From: Allopusillimonas soli
GTDB taxonomy: Bacteria; Pseudomonadota; Gammaproteobacteria; Burkholderiales; Burkholderiaceae_B
Length of the DNA: 64,000 bases
Direction: 5' to 3'
Assembly: GCF_004153445.1 (NCBI RefSeq)
Contig: NZ_SDQC01000006.1
Location: forward strand, 223,984-287,983
Shown here: positions 1-9,689 of the stretch, piece by piece
Layout: each line of letters starts with the position of its first letter
Numbering within the stretch: position 1 is the first letter of the stretch
Notes under the pieces: model-generated
Databases searched by the model: none
Told to the model about the DNA's origin: nothing
Seen by the model: only the letters and a program-made list of their open reading frames with translations
Made by a program: the position numbers and the translations under genes

Positions 1-77
1 AACGCGTCGTCGTGGACTGCCTGGCCGCGGATGCACGGGATCGCATCATCGATGCCGCGGCGCAGGTCTGGCGCTGA
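1..77 (+). CDS. miaA: C-terminal end of probable tRNA dimethylallyltransferase (partial)
   Basis: An open frame enters from the left edge and stops with TGA at 75-77; only 24 residues are visible (RVVVDCLAAD then ARDRIIDAAAQVWR). The tail resembles the end of MiaA proteins, where a short Asp-containing strand is followed by a final helix, and miaA is a plausible neighbour of purM in this group. MiaA would add the dimethylallyl group to A37 of UNN-decoding tRNAs. The gene identity is inference from a very short piece; that it is the end of a coding region convergent with purM is firmer. Confidence 0.45.
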   Translation, partial: RVVVDCLAADARDRIIDAAAQVWR

Positions 78-102
78 CCGCCAATATTGGGCGCACTCCG
101 TC

Positions 103-1149
103 CTATACCACGAAAGTCTGCGGGCCTTCGCCCTGGGCCACGATTTCACCCAGGCGGCTGACGGTTTCGCCTTCTGCCCGCAAGGTTGCCGTGACCGCAT
201 CCGCCGACGCGGCATCCACCACTACCACCATGCCAACGCCGCAATTGAATACGCGATACATTTCCTGGTCTGCAACGCCGCCATTCTCCTGCAGCCACTT
301 GAACAGGGCAGGCATTTCCCAGGCATCGCGATGCAGGCGCGCCGCCAGGCCCGGCTGAAGAATGCGTGGAACGTTCTCCAGCAATCCGCCACCCGTGATG
401 TGCGCCAGGCCCTTGATGCCGGCTTCATGCGCCGCGAGCGCCGCCAGCACGGATTTCACATAAATACGCGTGGGCGCCATGACGACATCCTCGAGCTTGC
501 GCCCATCCAGATCCTGGCTGGGGCGCGCATTCGCGTGGCTGAGAATCTTGCGGATCAGCGAGTAGCCATTGGAGTGCGCGCCGCTGGATGCCAGGCCCAA
601 CACCACATCGCCCTGCGCAATGGACTTGCCGTCGATGATCTTGGATTTTTCGACTGCCCCGACGGCAAAACCCGCCAGATCGTATTCCCCATCGGGATAC
701 ATACCCGGCATCTCGGCGGTTTCTCCTCCGATGAGTGCGCATCCCGAGAGCTCGCAGCCCTTGGCGATACCTGCCACCACACTGGCAGCGGTATCCACCG
801 ATAGCTTTCCGCAGGCAAAATAATCGAGAAAATACAAAGGCTCCGCCCCCTGCACCAGGATGTCGTTGACGCTCATCGCAACCAGGTCTATCCCAACCGT
901 GTCGTGCCGCTGCCATTCGAACGCAAGCCTCAGCTTGGTGCCCACGCCATCGGTGCCTGACACCAGAACGGGCTGCTTCAGATGCGGCGGCACTTCGAAG
1001 AGCGCGCCAAAGCCCCCTATACCCGTGAGGGCGCCGGCGCGCATAGTACGGGCCGCAAGGGGCTTGATGCGGTCGACGAGCGCGTCGCCCGCGTCGATAT
1101 CAACGCCCGCATCGCGGTAGGTCATGGAAGCGGATGGTTTTTTGGTCAT
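103..1149 (-). CDS. purM: Phosphoribosylformylglycinamidine cyclo-ligase (AIR synthetase)
   Basis: Cytosolic fifth step of purine synthesis: ATP-dependent ring closure of FGAM to aminoimidazole ribotide. At 348 residues it has the normal length. The nucleotide-binding segment [10 protein letters not shown] lies at about residues 64-73 and the conserved [20 protein letters not shown] stretch at about 91-110, both typical of PurM. The ATG at 1149 gives an N-terminus ([21 protein letters not shown]) that matches the family. It stands alone, convergent with the gene at the left edge and divergent from hda across about 120 bases. The other pur genes of the window (purC, purE, purK) lie 32 kb away. 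Confidence 0.96.
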   Translation of the reverse strand: MTKKPSASMTYRDAGVDIDAGDALVDRIKPLAARTMRAGALTGIGGFGALFEVPPHLKQPVLVSGTDGVGTKLRLAFEWQRHDTVGIDLVAMSVNDILVQGAEPLYFLDYFACGKLSVDTAASVVAGIAKGCELSGCALIGGETAEMPGMYPDGEYDLAGFAVGAVEKSKIIDGKSIAQGDVVLGLASSGAHSNGYSLIRKILSHANARPSQDLDGRKLEDVVMAPTRIYVKSVLAALAAHEAGIKGLAHITGGGLLENVPRILQPGLAARLHRDAWEMPALFKWLQENGGVADQEMYRVFNCGVGMVVVVDAASADAVTATLRAEGETVSRLGEIVAQGEGPQTFVV

Positions 1150-1269
1150 GAAAAGTGCTCCGGGATAGCCGGCGCCCGGGTGGAGCGGCCGCTATCGAGA
1201 GAAAAGCTGCGGGATGTGCAAGAATTGCGTGTTTAACTTGATGAACCTGGATTTTACGATGAACCCGGC

Positions 1270-1977
1270 ATGACCATGTCCCAGCAACTCATACTCGACC
1301 TTCTGCCGCCTTCACCTCCCTCGCTGGACAACTTCGTGCCTGGCGGCAATGCGCAGGCGCTGGATGCCCTTTCACGGTGCAGCCCCGGTCATGCGATCTA
1401 TCTCTGGGGCGCGCCGGGCGCCGGCCGCACCCATCTGCTGCGGGCCTGCGCGGAGCGCGCCGATGCCATATATATCGAGCCCTCCGACGCCGCCGATATG
1501 CTAAGGGACGCGGCCATGGCAGATACCCCTCCCTTTCGCCTTTTGGCCGTCGATGACGTGGAGCGCCTGGACGACAGCGCGCAGGCGGCGCTCTTCAGCC
1601 TGTACAATCGCTGGCGCGAGGTAGCCGCCACGCCCCTAGCATTTGCCCTGGTTCTGTCCGGCAACCGGGCGCCGCTGTCCATGCCTTTGCGGGAGGATTT
1701 GCGCACCCGGCTGGGATGGGACCTGGTTTTCCGGCTCGAGTTGCTGTCGGACGCCGAACGTGCCCAGGCGCTGGAAACCCGGGCGCTGGAGCGGGGGCTA
1801 CGGCTGGCACCCGAAGTCATCAACTGGATACTCACCCACCATTCGCGCGATATGCGCCTGCTGAGCGCATTGCTGGACGCACTTGATCGCTACTCCATGG
1901 AAAAACAACGCGCAATCACACTGCCCTTGCTGAAGGACCTGCTGCGCACAGCGCCGCCTTCGCCCAACGCCGGCTGA
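1270..1977 (+). CDS. hda: DnaA regulatory inactivator Hda
   Basis: A 235-residue AAA+ protein homologous to domain III of DnaA. Hda works with the DNA-loaded sliding clamp to trigger ATP hydrolysis on DnaA and so prevents re-initiation. Walker A GAPGAGRTH is at residues 47-55 (Arg in place of the usual Lys, as in other Hda proteins) and Walker B LLAVDD at 91-96. The N-terminal QQLILDLL (residues 5-12) fits the clamp-binding motif. An ATG two codons downstream (1276) is an alternative start. It heads a rightward run hda-HAD phosphatase-pcnB-folK with gaps of 9-25 bases, so co-transcription is likely. Confidence 0.9.
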   Translation: MTMSQQLILDLLPPSPPSLDNFVPGGNAQALDALSRCSPGHAIYLWGAPGAGRTHLLRACAERADAIYIEPSDAADMLRDAAMADTPPFRLLAVDDVERLDDSAQAALFSLYNRWREVAATPLAFALVLSGNRAPLSMPLREDLRTRLGWDLVFRLELLSDAERAQALETRALERGLRLAPEVINWILTHHSRDMRLLSALLDALDRYSMEKQRAITLPLLKDLLRTAPPSPNAG

Positions 1978-2017
1978 ACTCTCCCGGCGTCACACTGCCT
2001 TCTTGACCAACACTGCC

Positions 2018-2719
2018 ATGACACGCCCGCAACACCTTGCTCTGTTCGACCTGGACCACACACTGCTGCCGCTGGACAGCGACTATCAATGGGCCGACTA
2101 TCTTGCCCGCACGGGGCGCGCCGGTGATCCGGCCCAGGCCATACGGCGCAATGACGCACTGATGGAGCGCTACAAGGCCGGAGCCCTTAGCGCCGAGGAA
2201 GCCGCCCAGTTCATGCTGGGCCTGCTGACCCGCACCACGCCGGCCGAGTTGGCGGCCTGGCACGAGCAATTCATGGCCGAGGTCGTACGCCCAGCCATAA
2301 AGGCCAGTGCGCTCGAACTTGTGCAAAGACACCTGGCGCGCGGAGACCTGTGCGCCATTGTCACCGCTACCAACGAATTCGTTACGGCGCCCATAGCCCG
2401 CGCCTTCGGCCTCAGCCATCTGATCGCCACCGTACCGGAACAGGCGCTTGGTCGGTACACCGGCCGGATACATGGCATAGCCAGTTTCCAGGAAGGCAAG
2501 GTCACGCGCGTAAACCAGTGGCTGGCTGGCCTGGGCCTCGCTTTGAACGAATTCGAATCCTCCTGGTTCTACAGTGATTCGCACAACGACCTGCCGCTGC
2601 TGCAAGCCGTCACCCACCCCGTGGCCACCAACCCCAGTGCAGCGCTGCGTCAACACGCCGAGACGCAAGGCTGGCTGATTCTGGATTTGTTCAAGGACAT
2701 GCAGGACGCAAAGTCCTAA
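2018..2719 (+). CDS. HAD superfamily subfamily IB phosphatase
   Basis: Haloacid dehalogenase-type phosphatase of the SerB-like IB group. Counting from the ATG at 2018, the nucleophile motif FDLDHTLL begins at about residue 10, the motif II Thr lies in VTATNEF near residue 116, and motif IV YSDSHNDLPLL near 185. A helical cap is inserted after motif I. Proteins of this subfamily hydrolyse small phosphate esters; some betaproteobacterial members act as histidinol-phosphatase or phosphoserine phosphatase, so the substrate cannot be fixed. A TTG at 2003 in the same frame could extend it by five residues; no clear ribosome site decides between them. It sits between hda and pcnB in one operon. Confidence 0.85.
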   Translation: MTRPQHLALFDLDHTLLPLDSDYQWADYLARTGRAGDPAQAIRRNDALMERYKAGALSAEEAAQFMLGLLTRTTPAELAAWHEQFMAEVVRPAIKASALELVQRHLARGDLCAIVTATNEFVTAPIARAFGLSHLIATVPEQALGRYTGRIHGIASFQEGKVTRVNQWLAGLGLALNEFESSWFYSDSHNDLPLLQAVTHPVATNPSAALRQHAETQGWLILDLFKDMQDAKS

Positions 2720-2728
2720 AATAGCACC

Positions 2729-4111
2729 ATGCTCAAGCAAACAATAAAAAGTTTTGTAGAACGTCTGTTCATGTCCGCGCCGCGGGGGCCGGAACGCCTG
2801 CCCCGCGAAAAACACGGCATCGACCGGCGCAAGGTGTCGCGCCATGCAATAAAAGTCTGCGAGGTCCTCAAGAAAGAGGGCTATGAGGCCTATATCGTCG
2901 GCGGCGCCGTGCGCGACCTCATCGTGGGCTTGGCGCCCAAGGATTTCGATGTTGCCACCAACGCCACGCCGGAGCAGGTCCGTCCGCTTTTTCGGCGAGC
3001 GCGCATCATTGGCCGGCGCTTCCAGCTCGTGCACGTGGTGTTCGGCCAGGAAATCATTGAAACAGCCACGTTCAGGGCCACCGCAGACGGGGACGAATAC
3101 ACCGACGAACACGGGCGCATTCTGCGCGACAATCTGTTCGGCACACAACAAGACGACGCGGCCAGACGCGACTTTACCCTCAACGCGCTCTACTACGATC
3201 CCCTCTCTGAAGAGGTCATCGACTACCACCAGGGTGTGGCTGACCTAAAAAAGCGCGTTGTGCGCATGATAGGCGAACCCGAAGCCCGCTACCGCGAAGA
3301 CCCCGTGCGCATGTTGCGCGCCGTGCGCTTTGCCGCCAAGCTTGACGGGACGATCGATCCCGCTTCCGCCGAACCCATTGCCCGCATGGCCTCGCTCATC
3401 GAACATGTGCCCGCATCCAGGCTGTTCGACGAAACCCTGAAGCTGCTCACCTGTGGGCACGCCATGGATTGCCTGCGTCAGCTGCGCGCCATGGGACTGC
3501 ATCGATCCCTGCTGCCTCTGGTCGATCAGATATTCGCGGAAGAAGGGGGCGAAGCGTTCATTGAGCTTGCATTTGAGCGCACCGATGCCCGTGTGCGCGC
3601 GGGCAAGACCGTCAGCCCGAGCTTTCTGTTTGCTGCCTTGCTCTGGAAACTGGTTAACAAGCGTTGGCAAGCTTTGTGCGCGGAAGGCGAGCACAAGGCC
3701 CAGGCCCTGGTGCAGGCGGCGGACATGGTCATGGAGGCGCAGACACGCAAGCTGGCCATCCAGCGCCGCTTTCAGTCCGATATGCGCGAAATCTGGTTCA
3801 TGCAACCTCGTTTTGAAAACGCCAGCGCGCGCAGCATCTGGCGCATGCTCGAACAGCCGCGTTTTCGCGCAGCGGTCGATTTCCTCCAGTTGCGCGCGGA
3901 AGCGCGGGAGGTGGACAGCGTGCAGGCGCAATGGTGGATGGATCTGGCCGATGCCGATGACGCCACCAGAGCGATCATGCTGGAGGCCTATCAGGCCCAG
4001 CAACGCAGCCGGCCAGCTGGCGCACGCCGTCGCCGCGGCCGCGGCCGTCGCTCGGGCGGCGCCAACAGCCAGCAGGGTGCGGTCGAACGGGGCCGCACCG
4101 CATCGGAATAA
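2729..4111 (+). CDS. pcnB: Poly(A) polymerase I
   Basis: A 460-residue class II nucleotidyltransferase that adds 3' poly(A) tails to RNA and promotes decay. The catalytic region has IVGGAVRDLI at about residues 56-65 followed by KDFDVATNA at 71-79, where the two Asp of DFD bind metal. The fingers motif RRARIIGRRFQLVHV follows at about 89-103. The C-terminus is a strongly basic Arg/Gly tail (about residues 425-442), typical of PcnB rather than the CCA-adding enzyme. It follows the HAD gene by 9 bases and is followed by folK after 25 bases; the pcnB-folK pair is common in beta- and gammaproteobacteria. Confidence 0.94.
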   Translation: MLKQTIKSFVERLFMSAPRGPERLPREKHGIDRRKVSRHAIKVCEVLKKEGYEAYIVGGAVRDLIVGLAPKDFDVATNATPEQVRPLFRRARIIGRRFQLVHVVFGQEIIETATFRATADGDEYTDEHGRILRDNLFGTQQDDAARRDFTLNALYYDPLSEEVIDYHQGVADLKKRVVRMIGEPEARYREDPVRMLRAVRFAAKLDGTIDPASAEPIARMASLIEHVPASRLFDETLKLLTCGHAMDCLRQLRAMGLHRSLLPLVDQIFAEEGGEAFIELAFERTDARVRAGKTVSPSFLFAALLWKLVNKRWQALCAEGEHKAQALVQAADMVMEAQTRKLAIQRRFQSDMREIWFMQPRFENASARSIWRMLEQPRFRAAVDFLQLRAEAREVDSVQAQWWMDLADADDATRAIMLEAYQAQQRSRPAGARRRRGRGRRSGGANSQQGAVERGRTASE

Positions 4112-4136
4112 GAGGTCGCGCAATTATGATTCCAGT

Positions 4137-4652
4137 ATGGAAGCGGCGCTCGGCAGTCCCGCCATGCCCGAAAGCGTGATCCGCTGCTATGTGGGACTGG
4201 GTGCCAACCTGGATCAACCCAGGCGGCATGTGGAGCAGGCCGCCCAAGCGCTGGCGGCTTCACCAGGTGTGGCTCTGCTGCGCCTGTCGCCCCTGTATCG
4301 GAGCGCGCCTGTGGAATCAAACGGCCCAGACTATGTCAATGCGGTGGCGCAAGTCGACACCCGCCTGCCACCCGATGCTTTGCTTTCATTGCTTCAATCC
4401 ATAGAGTGCGCACATGGCCGGCAGCGACCCTATCGGAACGCGCCACGCACGCTGGACCTGGATCTGCTGCTGTATGGCGGACGCCATATCGATACGCCGG
4501 TGCTGACAGTGCCGCATCCGCGCATGCATCTGCGCGCTTTCGTGCTGCAACCGCTGTCAGACCTGGATCCCGGTCTGTGTCTTGAACAGGGATCCGTGCA
4601 CGCGCTGCTGCTGGCCTGCCAGGGCCAGCGCCTGGAGCGGCTCCCGGACTGA
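4137..4652 (+). CDS. folK: 2-amino-4-hydroxy-6-hydroxymethyldihydropteridine pyrophosphokinase
   Basis: HPPK transfers pyrophosphate from ATP to the pterin in folate synthesis. The ATG at 4137 gives 171 residues starting MEAALGSPAMPESVIRCYVG; an ATG nine codons later (4164) is equally possible. The family signature is clear: YVGLGANL near residue 18, the loop RRSPLYRSAPV-like region, and RNAPRTLDLDLLLYGG around residues 100-115 with the magnesium-binding DLD. The open frame runs far upstream into pcnB, but that part is a shadow of the pcnB coding sequence. Last gene of the hda-pcnB-folK run, convergent with gloA. Confidence 0.93.
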   Translation: MEAALGSPAMPESVIRCYVGLGANLDQPRRHVEQAAQALAASPGVALLRLSPLYRSAPVESNGPDYVNAVAQVDTRLPPDALLSLLQSIECAHGRQRPYRNAPRTLDLDLLLYGGRHIDTPVLTVPHPRMHLRAFVLQPLSDLDPGLCLEQGSVHALLLACQGQRLERLPD

Positions 4653-4751
4653 GCCGTTCCACGCCCTCGGGTAAGCGAAACATGACCGCGGGCCAACCGT
4701 TTTCTGGCGGATCCGCCTGCGCATTCCCCAATCGCGGAGCAAACCCCAAAC

Positions 4752-5147
4752 CTAGTCGTTGCGGTCTTTCTTCTGGATGAGTTCTATCTTGTAACCGTCC
4801 GGATCCTCAACAAAGGCAATGACAGTCGTGCCATGTTTCATGGGCCCGGCTTCCCGCACAACCTTGCCGCCTTTTTCCTTGATGCGGCTACAGGCCTCGT
4901 AGGCGTCATCCACTTCCAGTGCAATGTGCCCGTAGCCGTCGCCCAGTTCGTAATGACGGGTATCCCAGTTATAGGTGAGTTCAATCACGGCACCTTCGCT
5001 TTCTTCCTGGTAGCCCACAAAAGCAAGCGTGAATTTGCCGTCGGGATAGTCCTTGCGACGCAAGACGCGCATTCCAAGAATATCCGTGTAGAAAGACAGC
5101 GAGCGATCCAGATCGCCCACGCGAAGCATAGTGTGCAACAAACGCAT
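4752..5147 (-). CDS. gloA: Lactoylglutathione lyase (glyoxalase I)
   Basis: Converts the hemithioacetal of methylglyoxal and glutathione to S-lactoylglutathione in the cytosol. The start at 5147 is chosen because [16 protein letters not shown] matches the E. coli protein end to end and AGGAGA lies just upstream; a longer frame reaches 5180. With this start the four metal ligands fall at His5, Glu56, His74 and Glu122, the same numbers as in the nickel-dependent E. coli enzyme. Length 131 residues. It lies behind the glyQ-operon metallopeptidase gene, separated by about 150 bases, so it probably has its own promoter. Confidence 0.96.
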   Translation of the reverse strand: MRLLHTMLRVGDLDRSLSFYTDILGMRVLRRKDYPDGKFTLAFVGYQEESEGAVIELTYNWDTRHYELGDGYGHIALEVDDAYEACSRIKEKGGKVVREAGPMKHGTTVIAFVEDPDGYKIELIQKKDRND

Positions 5148-5301
5148 TTCATATTCTCCTGTTCGCATGCCGGCACGCATGCACTGCCATGCCTGCCTTG
5201 TTGGGAAAGTGTATCAGCCTGCCCGTCGCCGCCCCGCTGTTGGCGGGCACGGCATGGCAAAAATGCCAGGGAATTGTTTTCGGATTAACAGCGGCCTGTC
5301 G

Positions 5302-6282
5302 TCAGATTAATGGCAGCGAAGCGGGGTCGTGCCGACGCAAGACATCCCGGGCCGCCTCGAAGCCGGGCAGAATACGCCCCACCTCGCGCCAAAAGTCGGC
5401 GCTATGGTTCAAATAGCGCAAATGGGCAACCTCGTGGGCAATGACATAGTCGATGACATCGTGCCGAAAGTGGATGAGACGCCAGTTGAGCATAATATTG
5501 CCGTCGCTGCTGCATGACCCCCAGCGCGTGGCCGCGGAGGACAGCCGCCAGCGCCGCACAGCCAAGCCGTTCGCATCCAGAAAATGCTGCAGTCGCGCGC
5601 CAAGCCATGCTTGCGCTTGCTGCTGCAGCCAGGCGTAGGTGCTGTCACGTACGCGCAGGGGATCGGCGCCGGCCGGTAGTCCAAGCACAAGCTGGTCGCC
5701 AGCGGAGGGCGCGAAAGGCTGTCCCGTAAACCATGGTCTGGCATCGCCGCCGCCAAGCCGAAGCGTGATGCGCTGTCCCATGTAGGGTAATTGGCCGTCC
5801 TGCTGCCACAGCGTGTCCGCCGTGGCCTGCTGTGCCTTGCGCTCATGGCGCTCACGCAATTTACGCACGATCCAGCGCGACTTCTCAATAACGGCTTCAT
5901 CGATCTGCCGCAACGTAACCCAGTTTGGCGCAGTAACCAGCAAGCCGCCATCGTCAACGGACAGCCCTATGCTTCTGCGGCGCGAGCGGCGCAACAGAAA
6001 GCCTATGGTCTGCTGGGGTGTGGAAACCTCACGCCAGCGCATGCCATCGGGCAGCACCGACGGCGGGGCAATGGGAACGGGCAGCGCGCCGCTTTCCGGG
6101 GACTTCTCGCGCGACACGTGCCGGGCATCACCGGGTACGGCATGCTTGTCAGAAACCTGGATGTCTTGTGCCGCGCCAGACACATGCGAATCCATACTGG
6201 AGGCAGGGGCCATGGCGCCGCCGGCGGTGGGGCCCGCTGCGGGCAAATCAGCAAACAAATCGAGCTGTTCAGGCCGCGCCAT
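5302..6282 (-). CDS. YgjP-like zinc metallopeptidase (M48-related)
   Basis: A 326-residue protein with the YgjP/DUF45 metallopeptidase domain. The zinc site HEVAH is at residues 283-287 with a further His at 293 (HEVAHLRYLNHS), and the conserved RWGSCSS block precedes it at 253-259. The N-terminal 80 residues are low complexity and poorly conserved (Ala/Ser/Pro rich), so the true start could lie further in. Function in the family is poorly known; cytosolic location is expected because no signal peptide or membrane segment is seen. It overlaps the end of plsC by 14 bases and ends the glyQ-glyS-gmhB-plsC operon. Confidence 0.85.
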   Translation of the reverse strand: MARPEQLDLFADLPAAGPTAGGAMAPASSMDSHVSGAAQDIQVSDKHAVPGDARHVSREKSPESGALPVPIAPPSVLPDGMRWREVSTPQQTIGFLLRRSRRRSIGLSVDDGGLLVTAPNWVTLRQIDEAVIEKSRWIVRKLRERHERKAQQATADTLWQQDGQLPYMGQRITLRLGGGDARPWFTGQPFAPSAGDQLVLGLPAGADPLRVRDSTYAWLQQQAQAWLGARLQHFLDANGLAVRRWRLSSAATRWGSCSSDGNIMLNWRLIHFRHDVIDYVIAHEVAHLRYLNHSADFWREVGRILPGFEAARDVLRRHDPASLPLI

Positions 6283-7000
6283 ACCGTTCAGGATTAAGCA
6301 CGCGCATTTCCCCTTCTATCCAGTCATGCACCCGCTTATTGAGCGCTTCAGGCGACAGGCCGTCAGGATGGATCAGCGGGCCGATGGAAACTGTGATCGT
6401 ACCGGCCTTTTTGATGAAAGCCTTGCGCGGCCAAAGCTCACCAGCATTGTGCGCCACGGGAATGATCGGCGTGCAGGTGCGCGAAGCCAGCAAGGCGCCC
6501 CCCATTTTATAGCGCCCTTCCTTGCCTGGAGCGATCCGTGTGCCTTCTGGAAACAGAATGGGCCAGCGCCCTTCGTCGATGCGCCGCTGTCCCATGCGCA
6601 CCACCTGCTCGAAGGCATCCCTGCCACGCGATCGGTTGATGGGGATCATCTGCAGCAGTGCCAGACCCCAGCCGAAAAAAGGAACCCAATGCAGCTCGCG
6701 CTTGTACACAAAGCAGAGTTCGCGCGGCATGTAGGATGGAAAAAACAGGGTCTCCCAGGCTGATTGATGCTTGGAAAGCAGAATGCCCGGGCCATCGGGA
6801 AGATTTTCCCAGCCCTTGACTTGCCAGCGTATGCCAAGAATGGCCTTTGCACCCCAGACCGCCATTCGCGGCCAGCCCACAGTGAGCCGATAGCGCCAGT
6901 GCCGTGGCAAGGGAGCCCACAGCAGGCAGAGGAAGGCATAAGGAATGACCGTGACGATAAGAAAAAGCTGATATGCCGCCGCTCGCAGCACCCCCATCAT
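6269..7000 (-). CDS. plsC: 1-acyl-sn-glycerol-3-phosphate acyltransferase
   Basis: Inner-membrane enzyme acylating lysophosphatidic acid to phosphatidic acid. The start at 7000 is preferred: it forms an ATGA overlap with the gmhB stop and has GGGAGAAG just upstream. An N-terminal hydrophobic segment (about residues 5-30) anchors it. Acyltransferase motif I reads HQSAWE at about 78-83, that is HX4E instead of the textbook HX4D, a form seen in betaproteobacterial relatives. Motif III FPEGTR is near residue 150. Later hydrophilic parts are normal. Translationally coupled to gmhB and followed by the YgjP-like gene. Confidence 0.92.
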   Translation of the reverse strand: MMGVLRAAAYQLFLIVTVIPYAFLCLLWAPLPRHWRYRLTVGWPRMAVWGAKAILGIRWQVKGWENLPDGPGILLSKHQSAWETLFFPSYMPRELCFVYKRELHWVPFFGWGLALLQMIPINRSRGRDAFEQVVRMGQRRIDEGRWPILFPEGTRIAPGKEGRYKMGGALLASRTCTPIIPVAHNAGELWPRKAFIKKAGTITVSIGPLIHPDGLSPEALNKRVHDWIEGEMRVLNPERYGAA

Positions 7001-7542
7001 TGCGCTTCTCCCGCGAGCAGCGCATCGGCGACACATGCCAGGCTATCTCTGATCTGCGTGCCTGCCGGCAACGATCCACCGTCCTGCGTCTTGCGGCCAT
7101 TGCCTGTCAGCACCAGCCACGGCGCGCAGCCGGCCGCGGCGCAAGCCTGCAGATCGCGCAGCGAGTCGCCGACTGCTGGAATGCCGGCCAGGCTCATTTC
7201 ATAACGCCTGCCAATATCCTGGAACAGCCCAGGAAGCGGCTTGCGGCATAGGCATCCGTCGTCAGGCCCATGAGGACAGACGAAAATTGCGTCTATGGCT
7301 CCGCCCGCCTCCGAGACCTCCCTGCGCATCTTGGCGTGTATGGCGGTGAGCACATCCATGCTGAACAGGCCGCGTGCGATGCCCGACTGGTTGCTGGCGA
7401 TTACAACCCGCCAGCCGGCCCGCGACAACCGCGCAATGGCCTCGATGCTGCCAGGCAACGCAATCCATTCGTCAGGCGTCTTGACGAAATCGGCACTGTC
7501 CTGGTTGATGACGCCGTCGCGATCAAGAATGACAAGTTTCAC
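6997..7542 (-). CDS. gmhB: D-glycero-beta-D-manno-heptose-1,7-bisphosphate 7-phosphatase
   Basis: HAD phosphatase of the ADP-heptose pathway that supplies the LPS inner core. DRDGVIN at residues 7-13 carries the nucleophile pair, SNQSGIARG follows at 50-58, and the zinc loop is present as Cys89, His91, Cys97 and Cys99 (CPHGPDDGCLCRKP). VGDSLRD marks the last HAD motif. Length 181 is typical. It overlaps glyS by four bases and plsC by four bases. Its presence implies an LPS with heptose. Confidence 0.94.
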   Translation of the reverse strand: MKLVILDRDGVINQDSADFVKTPDEWIALPGSIEAIARLSRAGWRVVIASNQSGIARGLFSMDVLTAIHAKMRREVSEAGGAIDAIFVCPHGPDDGCLCRKPLPGLFQDIGRRYEMSLAGIPAVGDSLRDLQACAAAGCAPWLVLTGNGRKTQDGGSLPAGTQIRDSLACVADALLAGEAQ

Positions 7543-9689
7543 TGCGCCAGCCTCGATATGTCGGCCACCTGATTCATGAGCCTATGCAGACTCGCAAGCA
7601 GGGCAAGCCTATTGGCGCGTACGGCGGGGTTTTCGGCCATGACCATGACATCCTTGAAGAAGGCGTCGACCGCATCGCGCGCGCCCGCCATCGTAGCCAG
7701 GCTAGCGGCGAACTCACCCTGCTCGAACTGGGCGCGGGCCTGCGGCGCCAGCGTCGCAATGGTGTCTGCAAGAGCACGCTCCGCAGGTTCCTGCAAATGC
7801 TCGGCGTCCACCTCGCCCGGCGCGGATTCCGCCTTCTTGAGCAAATTGGCGATACGCTTGTTGGCAGCCGCCAGGCTCACTGCCTCGGGCCGTCCCGCAA
7901 AGGCGCTGCAGGCCTGTATGCGCGCCTGCACCTGATGCAGCGGCGGCGCAAGCGCCAGCACGGCATCGATGACATTGCGATCCGCCTCGCCAGCGAGCTG
8001 ATTTCTATAGCGCTCATAGATGAAGGCCTCGATTTCCTGCGTCGTTCCGCCGGCAATTACGCCTCGCTTGAAGGTGCCCGCAGCGGCCTCCAGCAGAGTG
8101 TCCAGCGCCAGAGTGTTGCTGTCGCTCACCTTCAGGTAGCCGCCCGCCCGCAACTGCTCGTAGGCGCTGATCAGCCCCAGCGCCGCGCGCCGCAGGCCGA
8201 AGGGGTCGCGCTCTCCTGTGGGCGCCAGACCTATGCCCCAGATACCCACCAGCGTTTCCACGCGCTCGGCAATGAACAGCACCGTACTCGTAAGCGTGGC
8301 ATCGGTCACGGGCGCATCGAGCCTGATGAGATATTGATCCCTTATGGCGCGAACCACATCCTCGGGTTCGCCATCGGCGGCGGCGTAATAGGCGCCCATG
8401 ATGCCTTGCAGCTCGGGAAACTCGCCCACCATGCTGGAACTCAGGTCCGCCTTGGCCAGCAGCGCGGCGCGGCCGGCCCTGGCGGGGTTCAGGCCGAACT
8501 GCTCGGCCACATGGCGCGAGACGCGGCGCACACGCTCGACGCGCTCGAATACCGAGCCCAGCTTATTGTGATATACGCTGGACGCCAGCCCCACGACGCG
8601 GTCGGGCAAAGGCGTCTTCAGGTCGGTTTCGAAGAAGAAGCGCGCATCGGCCAGGCGCGGGCGAACCACCCGCTCATTGCCCTCGATGATATTGGACGGA
8701 TCATCCACCTGCATATTGCTGACGATAAGAAAACGATGTGTCAGCTTGCCGCTGTCCGGCTCAAAGAGAGGAAAGTATTTCTGATTGAGCCGCATGGTCA
8801 GGATGAGGCACTCCTGGGGCACTGCCAGAAACTGCTCGTCAAATTGCCCCGCATAGACGGTGGGATGCTCGACCAGCGCCGTGACCTCGTCAAGCAGCGC
8901 ATCGACCTCGGCGCCCTCGCCTATCGTGGCACCCACATCGGCGGCACGCGTAAGCAACTGTTCGCGGATAAGGCCACGCCGTCCGTCAAATGAAGCAACC
9001 ACCTTGCCCTGAGCGGCAAGCTGCTGTTCATAGGAAGCCGCGGTAGTGATCTCTATGTCGCCTTCCGACATGAACCGATGGCCCAGCGTGCGGCGGCCCG
9101 ATGTCAGCCCCAGCGCCCGTGCTGGCACGATCGTGTCGCCCCATAGCACCACCAGCCGATGCGCCGGACGCACGAACTTGACGCTGGTAACGCCATCGGC
9201 CAGTTGATACCGCATCACCTTGGGTATGGGCAGGCTGCCGATGGCGTGGTCCAGGGCCTCCTGCAGCCCCTCGCTCAGTAATTTCCCCGCAGCCATACCA
9301 CGCGCATAGAGGTAATCCTGCTTGCCATCCGACTCCGTGACCAGGTCCCCGACGGACAGATGGCCCAGCCCCTTGGAGGTCAATTTCTTGGTCAGCGCAG
9401 GTGTAGCCGCGCCGCTGTCGTCCAGGCCTATGCGGGCCGGCATCAGTTTCTCGGTGAAGGACTGATCGGGCGCGCGTTCGAGCACGGCATCGAACCGCAC
9501 GGCCAGCCGGCGCGGCGTGGCGAAATCAACTGCTCCGCAGCCTTCGGCGAGCAGATGATGCTGCGCCAGGATCTTGCGTATGCCCTCTGAAAAAGCCTTG
9601 CCCAATCGATCGAGCGCCTTGGGAGGCAGTTCCTCGGTAAGCAGTTCAACCAGCAATGCCTGGGTTTGAGTGGGAACGGCGGCGCTCAT
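7539..9689 (-). CDS. glyS: Glycyl-tRNA synthetase beta subunit
   Basis: Beta chain (716 residues) of the bacterial alpha2beta2 glycyl-tRNA synthetase, needed for tRNA binding and charging. The N-terminus [15 protein letters not shown] is the GlyS signature and the C-terminus carries an anticodon-binding DALR-like helical region ([19 protein letters not shown]). Overlaps glyQ upstream by four bases (9686-9689) and gmhB downstream by four bases, so all three are translationally coupled. Confidence 0.97.
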   Translation of the reverse strand: MSAAVPTQTQALLVELLTEELPPKALDRLGKAFSEGIRKILAQHHLLAEGCGAVDFATPRRLAVRFDAVLERAPDQSFTEKLMPARIGLDDSGAATPALTKKLTSKGLGHLSVGDLVTESDGKQDYLYARGMAAGKLLSEGLQEALDHAIGSLPIPKVMRYQLADGVTSVKFVRPAHRLVVLWGDTIVPARALGLTSGRRTLGHRFMSEGDIEITTAASYEQQLAAQGKVVASFDGRRGLIREQLLTRAADVGATIGEGAEVDALLDEVTALVEHPTVYAGQFDEQFLAVPQECLILTMRLNQKYFPLFEPDSGKLTHRFLIVSNMQVDDPSNIIEGNERVVRPRLADARFFFETDLKTPLPDRVVGLASSVYHNKLGSVFERVERVRRVSRHVAEQFGLNPARAGRAALLAKADLSSSMVGEFPELQGIMGAYYAAADGEPEDVVRAIRDQYLIRLDAPVTDATLTSTVLFIAERVETLVGIWGIGLAPTGERDPFGLRRAALGLISAYEQLRAGGYLKVSDSNTLALDTLLEAAAGTFKRGVIAGGTTQEIEAFIYERYRNQLAGEADRNVIDAVLALAPPLHQVQARIQACSAFAGRPEAVSLAAANKRIANLLKKAESAPGEVDAEHLQEPAERALADTIATLAPQARAQFEQGEFAASLATMAGARDAVDAFFKDVMVMAENPAVRANRLALLASLHRLMNQVADISRLAQ

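Noticed and set aside
1916..3229. A 437-codon minus-strand frame opposite hda, the HAD gene and pcnB
   Set aside because: Same reason: conserved genes on the other strand fully explain the region.
5164..5183. Two GCATGC palindromes flanking six bases upstream of gloA
   Set aside because: Short self-complementary hexamers are common in such GC-rich DNA and the spacing does not coincide with a promoter I can recognise.
7584..8993. A 469-codon plus-strand frame within glyS
   Set aside because: glyS is conserved over its whole length on the minus strand; the frame is a by-product of high GC content.
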